Assembly: GCA_004431415.1 (NCBI GenBank)
Contig: QPMI01000129.1
Location: forward strand, 124,001-188,000
Source: Cyanophora paradoxa
Taxonomy: Eukaryota > Glaucocystophyceae > Cyanophorales > Cyanophoraceae
DNA length: 64,000 bases
Direction of reading: 5' to 3'
A program made the translations under genes and the position numbers. Under the pieces are notes generated by a model that did not search any database, was not told the DNA's origin, and saw only the letters and a program-made list of their open reading frames with translations. This document shows, one piece after another, positions 21,174 through 34,200 of this stretch. Numbering within the stretch: the first letter of the stretch is position 1; each line of letters starts with the position of its first letter.

Positions 21174-24100
21174 ATGGCGCGCCGAGGCGGACGAGGGCGC
21201 GGTGCGGACCTGCCGCCTGACATATCCGAAAGCGGTGTTCAGCTCTGCTCGACGCCGTGCGGACACAGCCGGGGCTGCGCTCCTGGCGGCCGATGTGTGA
21301 GTTGCGGAGAGCATGTACAGCTGCTGAAGAACCTGTACAGGCACGTTCGTCAGTGCAGGAAGAAGGCACCCGCAACGCCGCGTTCCGGTACGCGCCGCTT
21401 GGCCGAGTGCGAGCCGATGGTTCTGACTGCCCCGCGCCCGCCGTCCGCAGATCCGAGCTCGGCGAATGCGATCTCTTCAAACATGCCACACTCTTGCGAG
21501 ACGAAAGGTGAGCTCGCGCGCCGCCCGGCAATCCCGAGCTGGGTGTGCATAGAAGCCGAGCATGACCTCTCGGGCGCAGATGTAGCCATGTCGTCGAACA
21601 GCTTTTCTTACGCATCTTCTTCTTCTCAGCCGCAAGGTGAGCCCTCGAGCCGGCGGCCGCAGAGCTCGCGAGCAAGCGGCCCCATAGCTAGCCTGCGCCG
21701 CGCCGCCACCTCTCTGACCGGGCGCCCGGTTGCAGATCACAGCCTGTCGTCTTCCGTCGCCTCTAGAGTCTCTCCTTCTTCTCAACCGGACGGTGAGCTC
21801 GCACGGCAGCGGCCGCCGGGTCGGGCGCCGCGCGGCCACCTTTCTGACCGGGCGCCCGGGTTCAGATCGCGGCCTTTCGTCTTCGGTCACTTCTAGCGTC
21901 TCTCTTTCTTCTCAACCGGACGGTGAGCTCGCACGGCAGCGGCCGCCGCGTTGGGCGCACGCATAGCCACCTTTCTGACCGGGCGCCCGGTTGCAGATCG
22001 TGTTCTGTCGTCTTTGGTCGCTTCTAGCGTCTCTCTTTCTTCTCAACCGGACGGTGAGCCAGCCCGCACGGTAGCGGCCGCAGGGCCGAGGGCCGGCGCC
22101 GCGCGGCCACCTTTTGACCGAGCGCCCGGCCGTTTGCAGATAGCGGCCCGTCTCCTCATGTAGCTTCTAGCACTTCTCCTTCGGCTCAGACGGGGACAAA
22201 AGGTGAGCGCGCCGCCTGAAGTCACAGCTTCTGAGCAGAGCCTAACTTGTCGCAGATCTTGGGGCACGCTCTAGTTCAGGAGGAACCCAAGATTCCGCGT
22301 TTCCATGTAATCCACGTATCCATGTACAATCCACGTCCACGTCCACGTCAATCCATGTGCCCTCCTCAATCCCTGTTGCCGTGTCATGTCCCTGTGCCCA
22401 ATCCAATCCTGATCTGGCAAAGACTGCCACGGCCGAGAAAGCCAAATTGGCTAGGCTGAGGCGGCTTGAGAGCCAGCTTGTGATTGCGATGGAGCACTAT
22501 GAGAATAAGGGAATGGCACAGCACACAGTCTCTGGCAGGAGAACCCGGCGATCGGTTCAGAGGTTCAGTAGTGGGCCAGAGACAAGCGCAGGTGAGGCCA
22601 AAACCGAGGCACAACCTCGCCTTGCATCAATTCACACTTGCATTCTGTACAGAGGAGGCGCATGTGCAAGAATGTGGGCGAGGCAGACGCCGACTCCGAA
22701 GGAACAAGCAGGCTGTCTCGTCGTCTCCAAGCACAGAGGCCGCGCCAAGATCTGCTTCAAGCAGATCAGCATCTGGAGATTTTGAGAACAGAAGCGCGCT
22801 ACCAGAACCATTTATCGATCTGGAGATGAGCTCGAGCTCGAGCTCTAGCTGCGAGCCAGCATCAAGAACCTGCAGAACAGGCGTGCACACACGGGCAGCA
22901 CGAACAAGACAGACAAGACCTACACGTCAACAACAGCAAGATAGCAACAAGCAGCAGCGTTTCCAGTGCAACTTCTGTGCATCAACCTTTGCGAGCGCCA
23001 AGCGCAAAGAGAGCCACGTGAAAGAGAAGCACCGGAACCGTGAGTATACTTGAGCTTGCTTGGACTGAATTCACATTCTCTTGCTCATTTGTCGCCAGTG
23101 TCGGATGCAGATCAGAGGAGAGCTGCAGAGAAGGATACGATCGAGGCCTTCTTGCGGGAGTACGAAGAGGTCAGCACTATGAAGATTTGTGCTTGCTGTG
23201 CCGAGCTCAAGTCAGCTGCAAGCTTCCCAAAAAGACGTCTGTTTCCGGCTACACACCCACTTATGGAGGCACTGTATGTCAACACCGAGGCTCTTGCCCA
23301 ACGGCCTGGCAGTCTGCTGTCAATTGCCTACACAAATCCCAAGCTGGAGGGTATGGCGATTGCGGCAGTTCTCGTAGACGAGCAAGATCACGGCGGAACG
23401 TACCGTGATTCTTGTGAGCGTGGCTGCGCCAAGTCGTGCAAGCAGGCTATCAAGCACATCCAACTGTGCTCATCATGCATCGAGATTCTGAAGAAGCGGC
23501 ACGTTCCTGCGAACTCTGTCATCAATCTTGATTTTGGACAAGTTCCAGACGTACTCAAACGTCTCACCCATTTGGAGGAGAAGCTGATTGCTCTGGCAAG
23601 CGCAATGGTCAATGTGAGAACACTGCACCAGAAAGGTGGTCAGCGGGAGTCCTCTGGCAACTGCATCTCGTACTGGAACAAACCTGGTCATCTTGTACGT
23701 CGCTTGCCTCGGCGCACGACGCAGGCGGACACAGTATTCGTCTCCAGCACTGGCAAGCACAAGGATGTTCGAATGGAAGTTCGCCCCGAGCTTCTCCGTG
23801 CTGCACTTCAAGAATTGCTAGAGGTACATGCAGCCATGGCTGCATTGCATTTAATTATGTGCAAGCTGCTTACAAGTTCGTGCAGAACAATTCACTGTAC
23901 CAGAAGTTCAAGGCTGTGATTGATGAGTCCAACCTTGAGGAGTACAGCTCAGGCCACATGCAGGTTCCTGTGGCCACATCATTGCTAGTTACTCCGACAC
24001 CACCTGCGCCTGCTGCCGCCTCCGGTCCCGAACCTGTTCCATCTTCAGACGAGGGATCTGAGATGGAGATTGACTCTGAAGACCTGCTTATTATCACAGA

Positions 24101-27100
24101 CAGTCTCGACCAAGTCTCTGAACAGGAGCTGCAAGATGCACCTCAGCGGGACATGCTTGTTATTTTCGACGACTCCGGCGAGTCAGCTGCAGAATCCATT
24201 CACCGATTGCTTCCAAGAGAAAGAACGGATCAGAATGAGGACGACTCACCTGCAGTCGAGGAGGAGATGATGCCTGATGGCGATGCAGGATCCGGGAGTG
24301 AAGAATCGCAACAACCAGATGCAGGTCCAGCGCCACCTTCAGGCTATCAGCCTGACAAGCCAACAATTCAACTCGAGGCTTTTCGTGATGCTGTCAAGGA
24401 TTTCGCAGAAACAGAGCTCTATGCGTTGTGTTTCCCTACCTTGTATCCGTACGGACGAGGCTCGTACGCGGATGTACAGTTCCAGGTCAAGGATGAGTCA
24501 GCATACGTTGAGCACTGTCTTCGCTTTTACGACCAGCGCTTTGCACGGCATCCCCAGTTCCTCTTCTACGCCCTGAACGTTCTTGAGGTGAGCACAATCT
24601 GCCATTTCAGGCCGTGTCACATTTCAAATCCCACGGTTTGCAGAGGAAACGAGCCTGCAAGATTGCTTACAGGCTGGACAAGCACATCAACGAAGGGGGA
24701 TCTCCAACTCTCCGTGATCTGCTCCAGATCAAGACAGGGATGACCACGGACAAGGCCAAATCGATTTTTGCGCGACTGATTCCCTGGTTCAAGGTGTAAG
24801 TGGATGCACCCAAGAAACACTGGAACTTGTGCTCACTTCCAGGTGAACAGGTTGCGAGATACTGCTGCGTACTGGAAGAGTGTCAGAGCTCAAGTATTTG
24901 CCATGATCAACAGCTTGTCTCTGAAAGAAGTGCACACCAGAGAACCTGAAAACAATGGCACTCAGCTGATGCGGATTCTTGCAGGTCAAGGTTCCGACGT
25001 GGTTCCTGACGCTCTCAGCTGCAGAGATGTACTGGCCTGAGCTTGCCATCGCTGCTGGTTATGCGAAAACGAAGGAGGAGGCACGTGCCATGTCCAAGGC
25101 TGACCGTCTTCGAATTATTGCAGAGAATCCAGTTCTTGCGGCGGACCTATTTATGAAGAGGTCAGCCACCCACCTCTCTGGAGGATCAGAGAGTTTGAAT
25201 TTAAAGCAAACACAGGTGGTCGACCTTCTTGAATGTTGTTCTCAAGGGGCCTGCTAAGCCGCTTGGTGACATCAAGGACTTCTTCTGGCGAGTCGAGTGT
25301 CAGGTACATCGAAATCATTCACAGATCCACGGCAGTGAGATTGACTCATGATCACACCAGGCACGTGGAAGCTTGCATGTGCATGCGCTGTTCTGGTCTC
25401 TCTTGTTCTTTGCGGAGAGCAACTCGTGGGAGGATCCGTCCACGTACATACAGGACCCGGAGAAGCGAGCCAGTGCAGCTGCTGCGTTTGATAACTACGT
25501 CAAGGCAATGCGGATGTGGCAGAGCATGCAACCAGAGCACGAATCTGCACCTGGCCAGGATGATCATCATGGCCCAGAGACTGCCCAGGAGAAGGCACCG
25601 TCAACCCAAGAGGAGGCCTGTGAAGTTCTCACTCACGACACTCCAATTGCGAGTCTCGACGACCCCGAGCTCCTGCAATTTCTTGACAAGATCATTGGAT
25701 GCACCCACATCCACACCCATAGTTCAACATGCTTCAAGAAGCGTGAGCCAAGAACAAAACCAACCCAATTGCAAAGCACTCACTCTCTTCGCAGATCCGA
25801 CTGATTGTCGTTTCGAGTTTCCAAAGGAGTGTGTGGAGAAGACGGAGGTCATCTACGATGAAGAAGAAGGCCGAGCTGAAGTGCGAGTCCACATCAAGCT
25901 TCAGCGTGACGACCCGAACGTTGTTGAACACTCTCCTCTAATTGTTGTAATCTGGAGGGCAAATACGAATCTCAGGGTTGTTGTCAACGCCTACGGAGCG
26001 GCACAGTACGTGGCTGCGTACTCTTCCAAATGCGAACCAGACTTCCGCGTCCTCTTGGAGCACATCAAGTCCGCAGTCACCAACGGGTTCAACAACAACT
26101 CCTGCCAGAGACGCATCATTCAATCAGTTGGAAACACGCTCATTGGAGTCCGTGCCGTACCAGCCCAGATGGCTGCTGCGTTGCTGCTGAAGCTTGACCT
26201 CTACGAGAAGTCAAGAACAACAGTTCAGCTCAGCATACCCATGCCAGGGAGGGGTACCGTGTTACTGCCCGAAGAAGTGCCACGGCTACATCCAGATGAG
26301 GATGGAGACGTGCCTGCCACAGAAATCAACCCAGGAGCCCGAGTGTCGGAGTACATGAACAGACCTTCTGGAGTTTGTGAGATCAACGACCGAGGTGTTG
26401 CTTCCTCCAATCGAATCTACTACATCCAGTTACTGACCTCGACATGCAGAGTACGATTGGGACTCAATGGCCATCCATGATTACGCCGCGAACTTTGAGC
26501 GTCACTACGGGAAGACGACGTGAGCTGTGCTTCAATCTCACATCGTGATTAAAATCATTTACCTTCGCACAGGGCAAGTTGCATTGAGAACAGGACTGGC
26601 CACATCATCAGGGCAAGAACTCGAGAGGCAGTGGTTATGATTCGACCGTACCTTCCTGTTGACCCCGATGATGAGGATTCGGCGTACTCTCTTCTGTTCC
26701 AGCACAAACCGTTCCGCCAGCTGGACAAGCTCATTCCCGAGGGCAAGACTGCTGTTCAAGAGCTTGCTTTCCTCTTGAGCCCTGATGCTGGAAATCAGCA
26801 ATTGCCAGAGGCTATCCGGATCCAGATCTCTCACATGAGGCGGCTCGAAGACATGTGGCAAGAGCAGGCTGAAGAACGCCGTTCAGCCAAGGCACAGGCA
26901 GCTCATGATGCACGTGAACCGAGAGAGGACGATGATGAAGACGTGGGTGACATTACAGCCCTGTTTGACGGACCAGCGGCAACCGCGTCATCCGACGATT
27001 CATCTGATGAGGAGGATACTGTTCAGCGAGAGTGCAAACCTACTCGAGTCTCAGCTTTTGAATATCAAGATGCTAGCAAGTTCATTGCGAATCAAACGGA

Positions 27101-29063
27101 GAGTTTGCAGCAGCGGATCCGGGCAGACCTGGAGAACGACGCCAGCATGCACGACCCAAACGACAAAAGGTCCCAACTGGCTGTTTTCAGTCTGAATGTC
27201 AAATAAGGATGATTAATGCTTCTCACGCTTCAGCATGCGGGATCCTCGTCTTGCGAACGACCCAGGAGCAAATCTTGACAAGGATGGCCAGCGGATCATC
27301 TACGATCTTGTGTTGAACGCCGTGCTGGAACAGAATGGAAAAGAGCAGCTGATTCTGCTGGCTACAGGCGCGGCTGGAGTTGGGAAGACAGTCATTGTCA
27401 ACGCTCTTGTGAAGGCAATACGCCAAGCCGTTCCGTTTGACAAGTCGTCCCATCATGGTCCAGTTGCTGTCTGTGCGCCCACTGGCAACGCATCTTTCCT
27501 CATCCACGGCATCACGATTCACCGCTTTCTGCATCTGTCCATCGGCTCCCCTTCTGCACAGATGAGCGATCAGCTCACATCCGATCTCGAGCGTGAGATA
27601 GGGGATGTCAAGGTTCTCATCATTGATGAGATCAGCATGGTGGGTGCAAGGATGTTGTACTGCTTGGACCAGCGCCTTCGCAAGGCCCGTCGGAAGCCCG
27701 AGCTGATGTTTGGTGGCATCCACGTCGTTTTCTTTGGAGATTTCAAGCAGCTCCAGCCAGTGATGGACAAACCCCTTTATCAAGAGCCGGAAGCGATTAC
27801 TTTTGTAAGCAATGAGGCACAGGTTGAAGCACAAGTGCGTGGTTGCAAACAATGCCTCGACTTTTACCTCTGCTACTTACAAATTTGGTACAGCTCGGAC
27901 TTCACCTGTGGCGTCAGGCTGTGAAGAAAGCAGTCATCCTCACGAAGGTGTTTAGACAAACAGACACGGACGATTTGTACAAGATCCTTACCGTCATACG
28001 GAATGCCTCCACGGAGCAGTATTCCCACATCGTTCGCAAGTTGAACACGAGGGTGCTTCGGCCCGGAGAAGACATCCCCCTGGATGCCTTGTGCCTGGCA
28101 GCAACACACAAGGTCAAGAACGAGCTCAACTCAAGGCTTCTCAGCAAGCTGGAGAAGCAGGCTCCTCGCTCTCACCATGCCCGGGTCACAATCTTCGCGC
28201 ATCACCTGCCATCAACAGAGAATCCTGCAGACTTCAGCGAGCCAGTTTCAAGAGAGGATATGCTTGCCGACAATGACCACGGAGACAACGAGGTCAATGA
28301 TGATGTCCGTGATCTCGACCTCGACCCCGATCAACCTACACGGAAGCGAACATATAAGCGCAAGTTCAACACTGAGGAGAAGTACGAGAAAATGCTTCGA
28401 GGACTGCTGACTAAGGATGAGAAGTGGAAGCGGAATGGACTGCCTGCCGAGATCACACTTGCACGTGGAGCTAAAGTCATGATAACAAGAAATCTTAGCA
28501 AATGCTCATCGCTGGGCCTCACCAACGGAACGGTTGTCACGGTGGAGGACATTATTCTTCCAGAAGGAGCACCTGCACTTCCAAAGAACCACGACGAGAT
28601 GATCAAGGGCAGAGCAAAGTACAAGCCTCCTATTGTCCTTGTACGGATCCCCAGAGATCACTACAGAGGAGAGTCGTACAGACCTGTTCGCGATGACGAG
28701 GATCCTATAGTTCCAATACCGCCTGTGACATCCCGGGTCTCCTACTATGGTGAAACGTCTTTTCGACTGCAGCTTCCCCTTGCATTAGCATTCTCAATCA
28801 CGATCCACAAGAGTCAAGGGGCCACCTGCAAGAAGATCGTTGTCGATGTGGGGAATCCCTTCTGCTATGGGCAAGTTTACGTTGGCCTCAGCCGATGCAC
28901 ATCTCTCGACGGAGTCCATCTCCTGCGACCAGTAACAGTGGATATTCTGCAGAGATTCAAGGACATGCAAGTCAAGATTGACAGGGAGTACGAACGTTTG
29001 GCTCTGATGGACTCGGCAACTAGGGAGTCCCACTCTGAGCATCACGCCTGGCGACTTCTATAG
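21174..29063 (+). mobile_element. Autonomous Helitron (rolling-circle transposon)
   Basis: The block encodes the two diagnostic Helitron activities in one gene: an HUH Rep endonuclease with a two-tyrosine motif and a PIF1-type helicase. Its base composition and codon use are far closer to 50% GC than the neighbouring genes, and its introns are of ordinary GT-AG type without CCCCG repeats. Both facts point to recent arrival. The limits given are those of the coding region; the true ends (5' TC, 3' hairpin plus CTRR for classical Helitrons) were not determined. A hairpin GCACC-TT-GGTGC followed by T6 at about 29201-29218 is a candidate 3' structure. Confidence 0.85.
21174..29063 (+). CDS. Helitron Rep/helicase transposase
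   Basis: About 21 exons make a protein of roughly 2,200 residues. Exons with good phase are 21174-21387, 21451-21507, 21580-21636, 21736-21792, 21866-21922, 21997-22053, 22140-22202, 22256-22591, 22653-23039, 23099-23823, 23877-24587, 24611-24793, 24843-24929, 24985-25160, 25216-25303, 25361-25742, 25795-26394, 26450-26519, then from 26573, about 27230-27834 and 27894-29063. The junction near 27190-27235 is unresolved. Order of parts: a Cys/His finger (GGRCVSCGEHVQLLKNLYRH), a Ser-rich exon array, a C2H2 finger (QCNFCASTFASAKRKESHVK), the Helitron N-domain (LCFPTLYPYGRG; WFLTLSAAEMYWPEL), the HUH motif ARGSLHVHALFW and the Tyr motif AAQYVAAYSSKCEPD. The helicase carries Walker A GAAGVGKT, DEIS, GDFKQLQPV, TIHKSQGAT and YVGLSRCTSLDGVHLL. 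No inactivating stop was found. Confidence 0.88.
21451..22202 (+). repeat. Tandem exon-intron repeat array inside the Helitron gene
   Basis: Six successive exons (21451, 21580, 21736, 21866, 21997, 22140) are 57, 57, 57, 57, 57 and 63 bases long, all multiples of three and all phase 1-1. From 21711 the unit, including its intron, is tandemly repeated with a period of about 130 bases. Each intron starts GTGAGC and ends in a conserved CTGACCGGGCGCCCGGTTGCAG-like block. The exons encode Ser-rich segments such as LSSSVTSSVSLSSQPD. Units can be gained or lost, or skipped in splicing, without breaking the frame. Confidence 0.88.
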
Positions 29064-29538
29064 TACTTAGTTAGCTAATTAGATCAAAACGCATCAAGAA
29101 TCACTCACAATCACACCATACCTCAAACGACCTGAGAGGGCCCACGAATGCAAAACATGTCAGATATGGCAGAGTGCCTGGAAGCTCGGGAGGTCGACTG
29201 CACCTTGGTGCTTTTTTCCAGCACACGGGAGCCCAAGCTCTAGCTCGGGGGGAAAGAATTGGGGGCTGCGAACGCCAGGGCCCGTCGGCTTGAGCTCATG
29301 AAGCGGGCCTGCATCAGTCCCGGAGTCCCCTAAGCCAATGAGTCAGCTAGATAACATCTCATCCAGACGAGAAGACAGAGCGAGAGGATAGCATACTTGT
29401 CTAGAGGCGCTGCAGATGAGATGATGCTGGCCTGCGCTCGCGGCGCTCTCGGGCCCGATTGGCTGCTCGTGCATCACCAACTGAAGCTTTCAAGCATGAG
29501 TGCGAGTTCCTGCCACCGCCGCGGCCGAGGCAGGAACA
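29064..29538. other. Helitron 3' flank
   Basis: Lower GC than the host genes up to about 29380. Contains the short hairpin with T-run at about 29201-29218 and CTCTAGCTC near 29238. No coding exon recognised. Confidence 0.4.
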
Positions 29539-30047
29539 GGCAGAGCTTAGCATGCGCACCAGTGGAACAAATGCGATGACACTGTTCCGGCGCCTAGCGC
29601 GGTTCTGCGGCTCTCGGGAAGTGAGAAGGCGGCGGGCGCCGAAGCAAGTGCTAGCACCCGATGCGATCGAACCTGGGGCGGCCGGCGGCAAATGGTCTCT
29701 GGACCACTGCGAGCATGACGTACTGATGCGCGAGATTGCCGACGGCAGCGCGGCGGATCGTCGCGCGAGTAAGGCAGGCTCGGCGGCATGCATGTGTACG
29801 AAATGGAACTGGAAGCTCGCCGGGCAGGGCGAACGATCCCTGCAAGAGAGCATAGCAATTGCTTAGCTAGAGCACTTCGCCGAAGCGCCGAGCTCACCTG
29901 GCAACGCGGCGGTCGCAGCCGATGTGACGTGTTCTTTCAAACATCTAGTACAAGATCACCTGCGCTTCAGAAGTAAGGCAAACGTCTCGCGCAGCGAGTC
30001 CGAGTCTACGCGCACGCTCTCGGCAGCTCGCCGGGTGCTCCGGAGGC
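29539..30047. repeat. Left arm of large imperfect fold-back repeat
   Basis: The sequence of 29539-30047 reappears inverted at 30295-30762, with clear matches such as AGATGTTTGAAAGAACACGTCACATCGGC and GAGCACTTCGCCGAAGCGCCGAGCTCACC read from the two arms. The arms differ by many substitutions and small indels. Both contain splice-like sequence (a GTGAGC...TTGCAG unit), so the ancestral segment may have been part of a spliced gene. Confidence 0.8.
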
Positions 30048-30294
30048 TTACAGTTTCAGTTATGCGTACCCGTCTGCCATTTCGCCCCCGACCGGGCCGT
30101 GAGGCAGCCGGCTGGCAGCACGGCAGCGCGCCATGCTCTGTTCAGGTGCAGTCTCGTCATGTCGGGCGTGAGTTTTAGTGCCCGCGCGGCTCCTCCGTCA
30201 TCGTGCGCACAGTCTCGCAGCGTCTAGCTATAGGCTCGTTCTCTCCGCGCGGCACGCCGCGCGCCGCGCGGCACCGCAGGGGCTCTCATCGGCT

Positions 30295-30762
30295 CTTCCG
30301 GAGCACCCGGCGAGCTGCTGACAGCGTGCGCGTAGACTTGGACTCGCTGCGCGAGTCTAGATGTTTGAAAGAACACGTCACATCGGCTGCGACCGCCGCG
30401 TTGCCAGGTGAGCTCGGCGCTTCGGCGAAGTGCTCTAGCTAAGCTATTGCTATGCTCTGTTGCAGGGATCGCTCGCCCTGCCCCGCGAACTTCAGGCTCC
30501 ACTTCGGTCGTGCCGCCGAGCCTGCCTTGCTCGCGCGACGGCCGCCGCGCCGCCGTCGGCATTATAGCGCATCGTTAAGCCCTGTTCGCAGTGCGCATCG
30601 GTCGATCTGCCTCCGGCCGCACCAGGTTCGATCACATCAGCATCGGCTTTTGTGCACGCCGCCGCCGCCTTCTCACTTCCCACGAGCCGCAGCACCGCGC
30701 TTCGCGCCTCATCAGCATCATCGCATCTGTCCTGCTGGTGCGCTTCCTGTCCTCTGCTCGTC
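30295..30762. repeat. Right arm of large imperfect fold-back repeat
   Basis: Inverted partner of 29539-30047; the arms are separated by about 245 bases. On the plus strand it contains a donor-like CCAG|GTGAGC at about 30410 and an acceptor-like TGTTGCAG at about 30465. No protein product is supported. Confidence 0.8.
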
Positions 30763-31285
30763 CAAAATGCAGATCGTATTTCACATAGCTAACTCATTGT
30801 CTTCGGTTACAGCTAGCGCTGCAGGCCGATTCGGGAGCTCAAGCCAACAAGCCCTCCCGTTCTTCGGCCTCACTTCACTGTCTAGCATCTAGAGCTACGC
30901 CTCATGTGCGCTGAACAAATGCACCAACTTGGCAAGGTAGATTCGAGCTTCGGATCTTCTAGGCACGTTCTTCCTGCTCAGAACTTAGAGGTCCTTCCCC
31001 TCCAACAGGGCCACTGCAACAGCAGTGTCCCTGTTCCGTTCATATTCTTTAATGAAAATTACTCCAAAACAATGCGGTTCAAAAACCAAGACGTCGACGA
31101 CAAATACTACGTAGAATACTACTGATACTACTAATACTACCGTAGCCTTGTAGAATACTGAAGACCAGTGGACAAGAGAGATGTCAGACACAATAACACA
31201 CAACTGCCGTGCCACGGTGCGGCAGAAACGTTAGATAATGTTATTTATGTAAGGAAAGTGTCGAAAATATTAATCATGATCACTG
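30763..31285. other. Intergenic, AT-richer, no gene seen
   Basis: This includes one of the most AT-rich stretches outside the Helitron (31040-31270, with TACTAC repeats around 31107-31141). It is downstream of the membrane-protein gene on the minus strand and may contain its 3' UTR. Confidence 0.4.
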
Positions 31286-34200
31286 CTACAAGATGTTGTC
31301 GAATAAGCCGCGGCTGAGGCCGCGGACGCGGGAGAAGGTGAAGACGAAGGCGGAGAGGGTGAAGGAGGCGATGACTCTTAGGGTGTTCATGTCGGCGCGG
31401 ACCCCGACGACCGTCTCCGGGTGCAGCCGGTGGTCCCGCGCGATGTGCTTCTCGCACAGCGCTGCGCCCCGTGCACGTGCGCCCCCGCCGCACACCGACG
31501 TCAGGCGAGCTCGTGGGAAGACGAGTGGAGGGTTAATGAGTGTGCTGCATGCGCACCGATGTGGCGGAGGCAGGGGCAGCGGATGAGGGGCTCGCGGCAG
31601 AGGGGGCAGGCCGATGCGACGGCCTTGGGGACGAGGGTGCGGAAGCGCGCGAGGGGCCCGCGCCGCGCCGTGTCCCGCGCCGTCGCCAGCGAGGCCGGCG
31701 GGGTGAAGACGGCGAGGGCGCGCGCCCCGGCCTGGCGGCGCCGCGGGCGGCGGCGCGCGGTGAGCGCGGGGAGGCGCGGGCTGGGGCCGAGCATAGGCCT
31801 CGGGGCGCCTCGTGGTCATGATCACCTGGGAGGCCTCCTCGAGGCGCATGTTGAGGTGGGAGAGGAAGAAGCGGTGCTGGAAGACGAGCTGGTTGCAGCG
31901 CGCCGCGAAGAAGGCGCACACCACCAGGCACGTCCCGAAGAAGCCCAGGTCCAGCAGGCACAGCACGTAGAACATCTCCGCGGCGGTCAGCGCGACGATC
32001 GCGAGGCGAGGGGGGAAGGCGGGGGGGGGGGGGGGGGGGGGGGGAAGGAGAACCTGGGGTACGGCGCGGCCGGCGGAGGGGGAGACGGAGGCGTACAGGA
32101 CGAAGGCAAGCTGCCCCGCGAGAAAGACCGCCACCCTGGAGAGGTATGAGCATGCGGAGGGTACATGCGCGGGGGTAGGCACATGGAGAGGAAGATGGCG
32201 AGGCGGATGGTGAAGCGCCAGCCCAAGTGGCAGACGACCTGCCGCAGCCGCGCCTGCGGGGGGTGCGCTGTGAGGGCGCGAGGGGAGCGGAGGGGGCTTG
32301 GGGGGCGGGGGCGCGCGCCCAGGAGAGGATGTTGGAGGGGGAGAGGAAGTCGAGCTGCAGGGCCGCCGCCCCCCTCCGCCGCGGGTGCCGCGCCCCCTGC
32401 CACGCCGGAGCGTCAGGAAGGAAGGGGGTGGGGGATGAAGGGGGACTGGAGGGGTACGGGGGCACCGGGGCGGCGTACTTCTCGTCGAGCTCGTCGTCGC
32501 CGAAGTGCTCGAGGCAGAAGATCTCGCCGGTGGCGCGGAGCCAGCGGAGGCGCCGCCGCGCCTGCGTCACTGCCACCAGCGCCAGCGGCACGATGAAGAA
32601 GAACATCACGAAGAAGCCGCCCATGATCATGCACCTGCCGGCGCCTGAGGGGGGCGCTCGGGGCGGGGCGGGGGCGGGGCGGGCACGTGGCGATGAGCTT
32701 GAGGCGCCAGGACTGGTCCCAGAGGGGCGGCTCCGCGTGCTCCCCCTCCCGATCCAGGATGAAGTACGGCAGGCTCACCTGCACTGCTCCCGCCCCACGG
32801 CCTCAGCCCGGGACGTCACGGGCTCGGGCTCCAGGTCTACGCTGGGCGCACGGGTGGTGACGACGGCGCGGACGACGGTGTTGAGGGAGGCGCCGGCGGC
32901 GCGCGTGAGGGCGGAGAGGAGGCCGCGGCGGCCCCGGGGGCCGGCGTGCGCGGCCCGGAAGCGGTCCCGCTCCGCGTCGCTGCTCTCGAGGAGGAGCTGG
33001 AGGAGCCAGAGGTGCAGCGGCACGCGCACCGCCGTCCCGCACTGCTTGCCTGCCCCCCGAACCCCTCAGGGGGAGCGGGGGCGGCGGGGGCGGGGCGGGG
33101 GCACCGTCGCGGACGCGGGGGACGGCGCGGATCTGGGCCCCCATCTCCGGGAAGGCGAAGAGGGCGAGCCGCAGCGCCCGCCGCACCTGTTTCGTGATGA
33201 GGAGCGGGGGGAGGGCGGAGGGCGCTAGAGAGCTCGAGGGACTGGAGAGCTAAACAGGGGCACCTCGGCGAGGGAGTTGCGGAAGTAGAGGGGCAGGGAG
33301 ACGTCGACGCGGACGCGCGCGCACGTCTCCTCGATCTGCGCCCGCGCCGTCCCCGCCTGCCCCGCCCCTCAGATCTCGAGGGGCCCCCCGCGCCGTCTCC
33401 GGGCGGGGCGGGGGGCGGACGCGGAGGGGTAGCCAGCCGAAGAGGAGCTCCTCGGAGCGCGTGAACTCGACGGGGATCGCCCCCTTCAGCGACTGCGCGT
33501 ACAGGTACCGCGGCCGGTACCCGTACTGGAGGCCGGCAGCATCAGATCGGGGTGGAGTTTGCGGGGGGGCGGGGGGGCGGGGGCACCTTGACGGCGACCA
33601 TGACGGCGCGGATGAGGAGCATGGCGCAGAAGCAGACGAACTCGGCCCCCTTTAGGAAGCGCTCCCGCGGCTCCCTGCCCTCTCCCCCGTCACACAGGGA
33701 GGGCGGGGCGGGGCGGGACGGGGCGGGGCGGGGCGCGCAGGAGGAGGAAGTAGAGGGCGACGGCGGGGAGGCCCCCCGTGCTGTGGCTCATCCAGATGGC
33801 GGGCACCATCCAGTAGGCCCCCACGAAGTGCCGCTGACGGAGGGCCCGCCAGCCGTGGGCGAACCAGAGGAAGGGGAGCGAGAGGGGGAAGAAGACGAGG
33901 ACGAGGAGCTCCCGCAGCAGCTGGCCCCACGAGAGCTGCCCGCCCGCGCCTCGTTAGACGGGCTCACGGGATAGAACAGGGCGGGGGCGGACGGAGATGG
34001 AGAGCTTGACGCGGAAGGACTTCTCGAGCTTGCGCTCGCGGTCGCAGCCGTCCTCGCCCCCGCTCGTCGCCCCCGCCGAGCGCGCCCCGCTCCGCCCCGA
34101 GTCGGAGCCGTCCTCCGCGTCCGTCGGCAGCAGCGCCACCGTCGCCGCCGAGCCGGCCGGCGTCAGCGCCGGCGTCGACGCCCCGCTCCCCTCCGCGGCC

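Noticed and set aside
21711-22139. CRISPR or simple tandem repeat reading of the 130-base units
   Set aside because: The parts between the conserved blocks code for protein in one frame and end at splice signals, so an exon-intron array explains them better.
31107-31141. TACTAC repeats as a telomere-like or micro-satellite feature
   Set aside because: Too short and irregular to support a specific feature.
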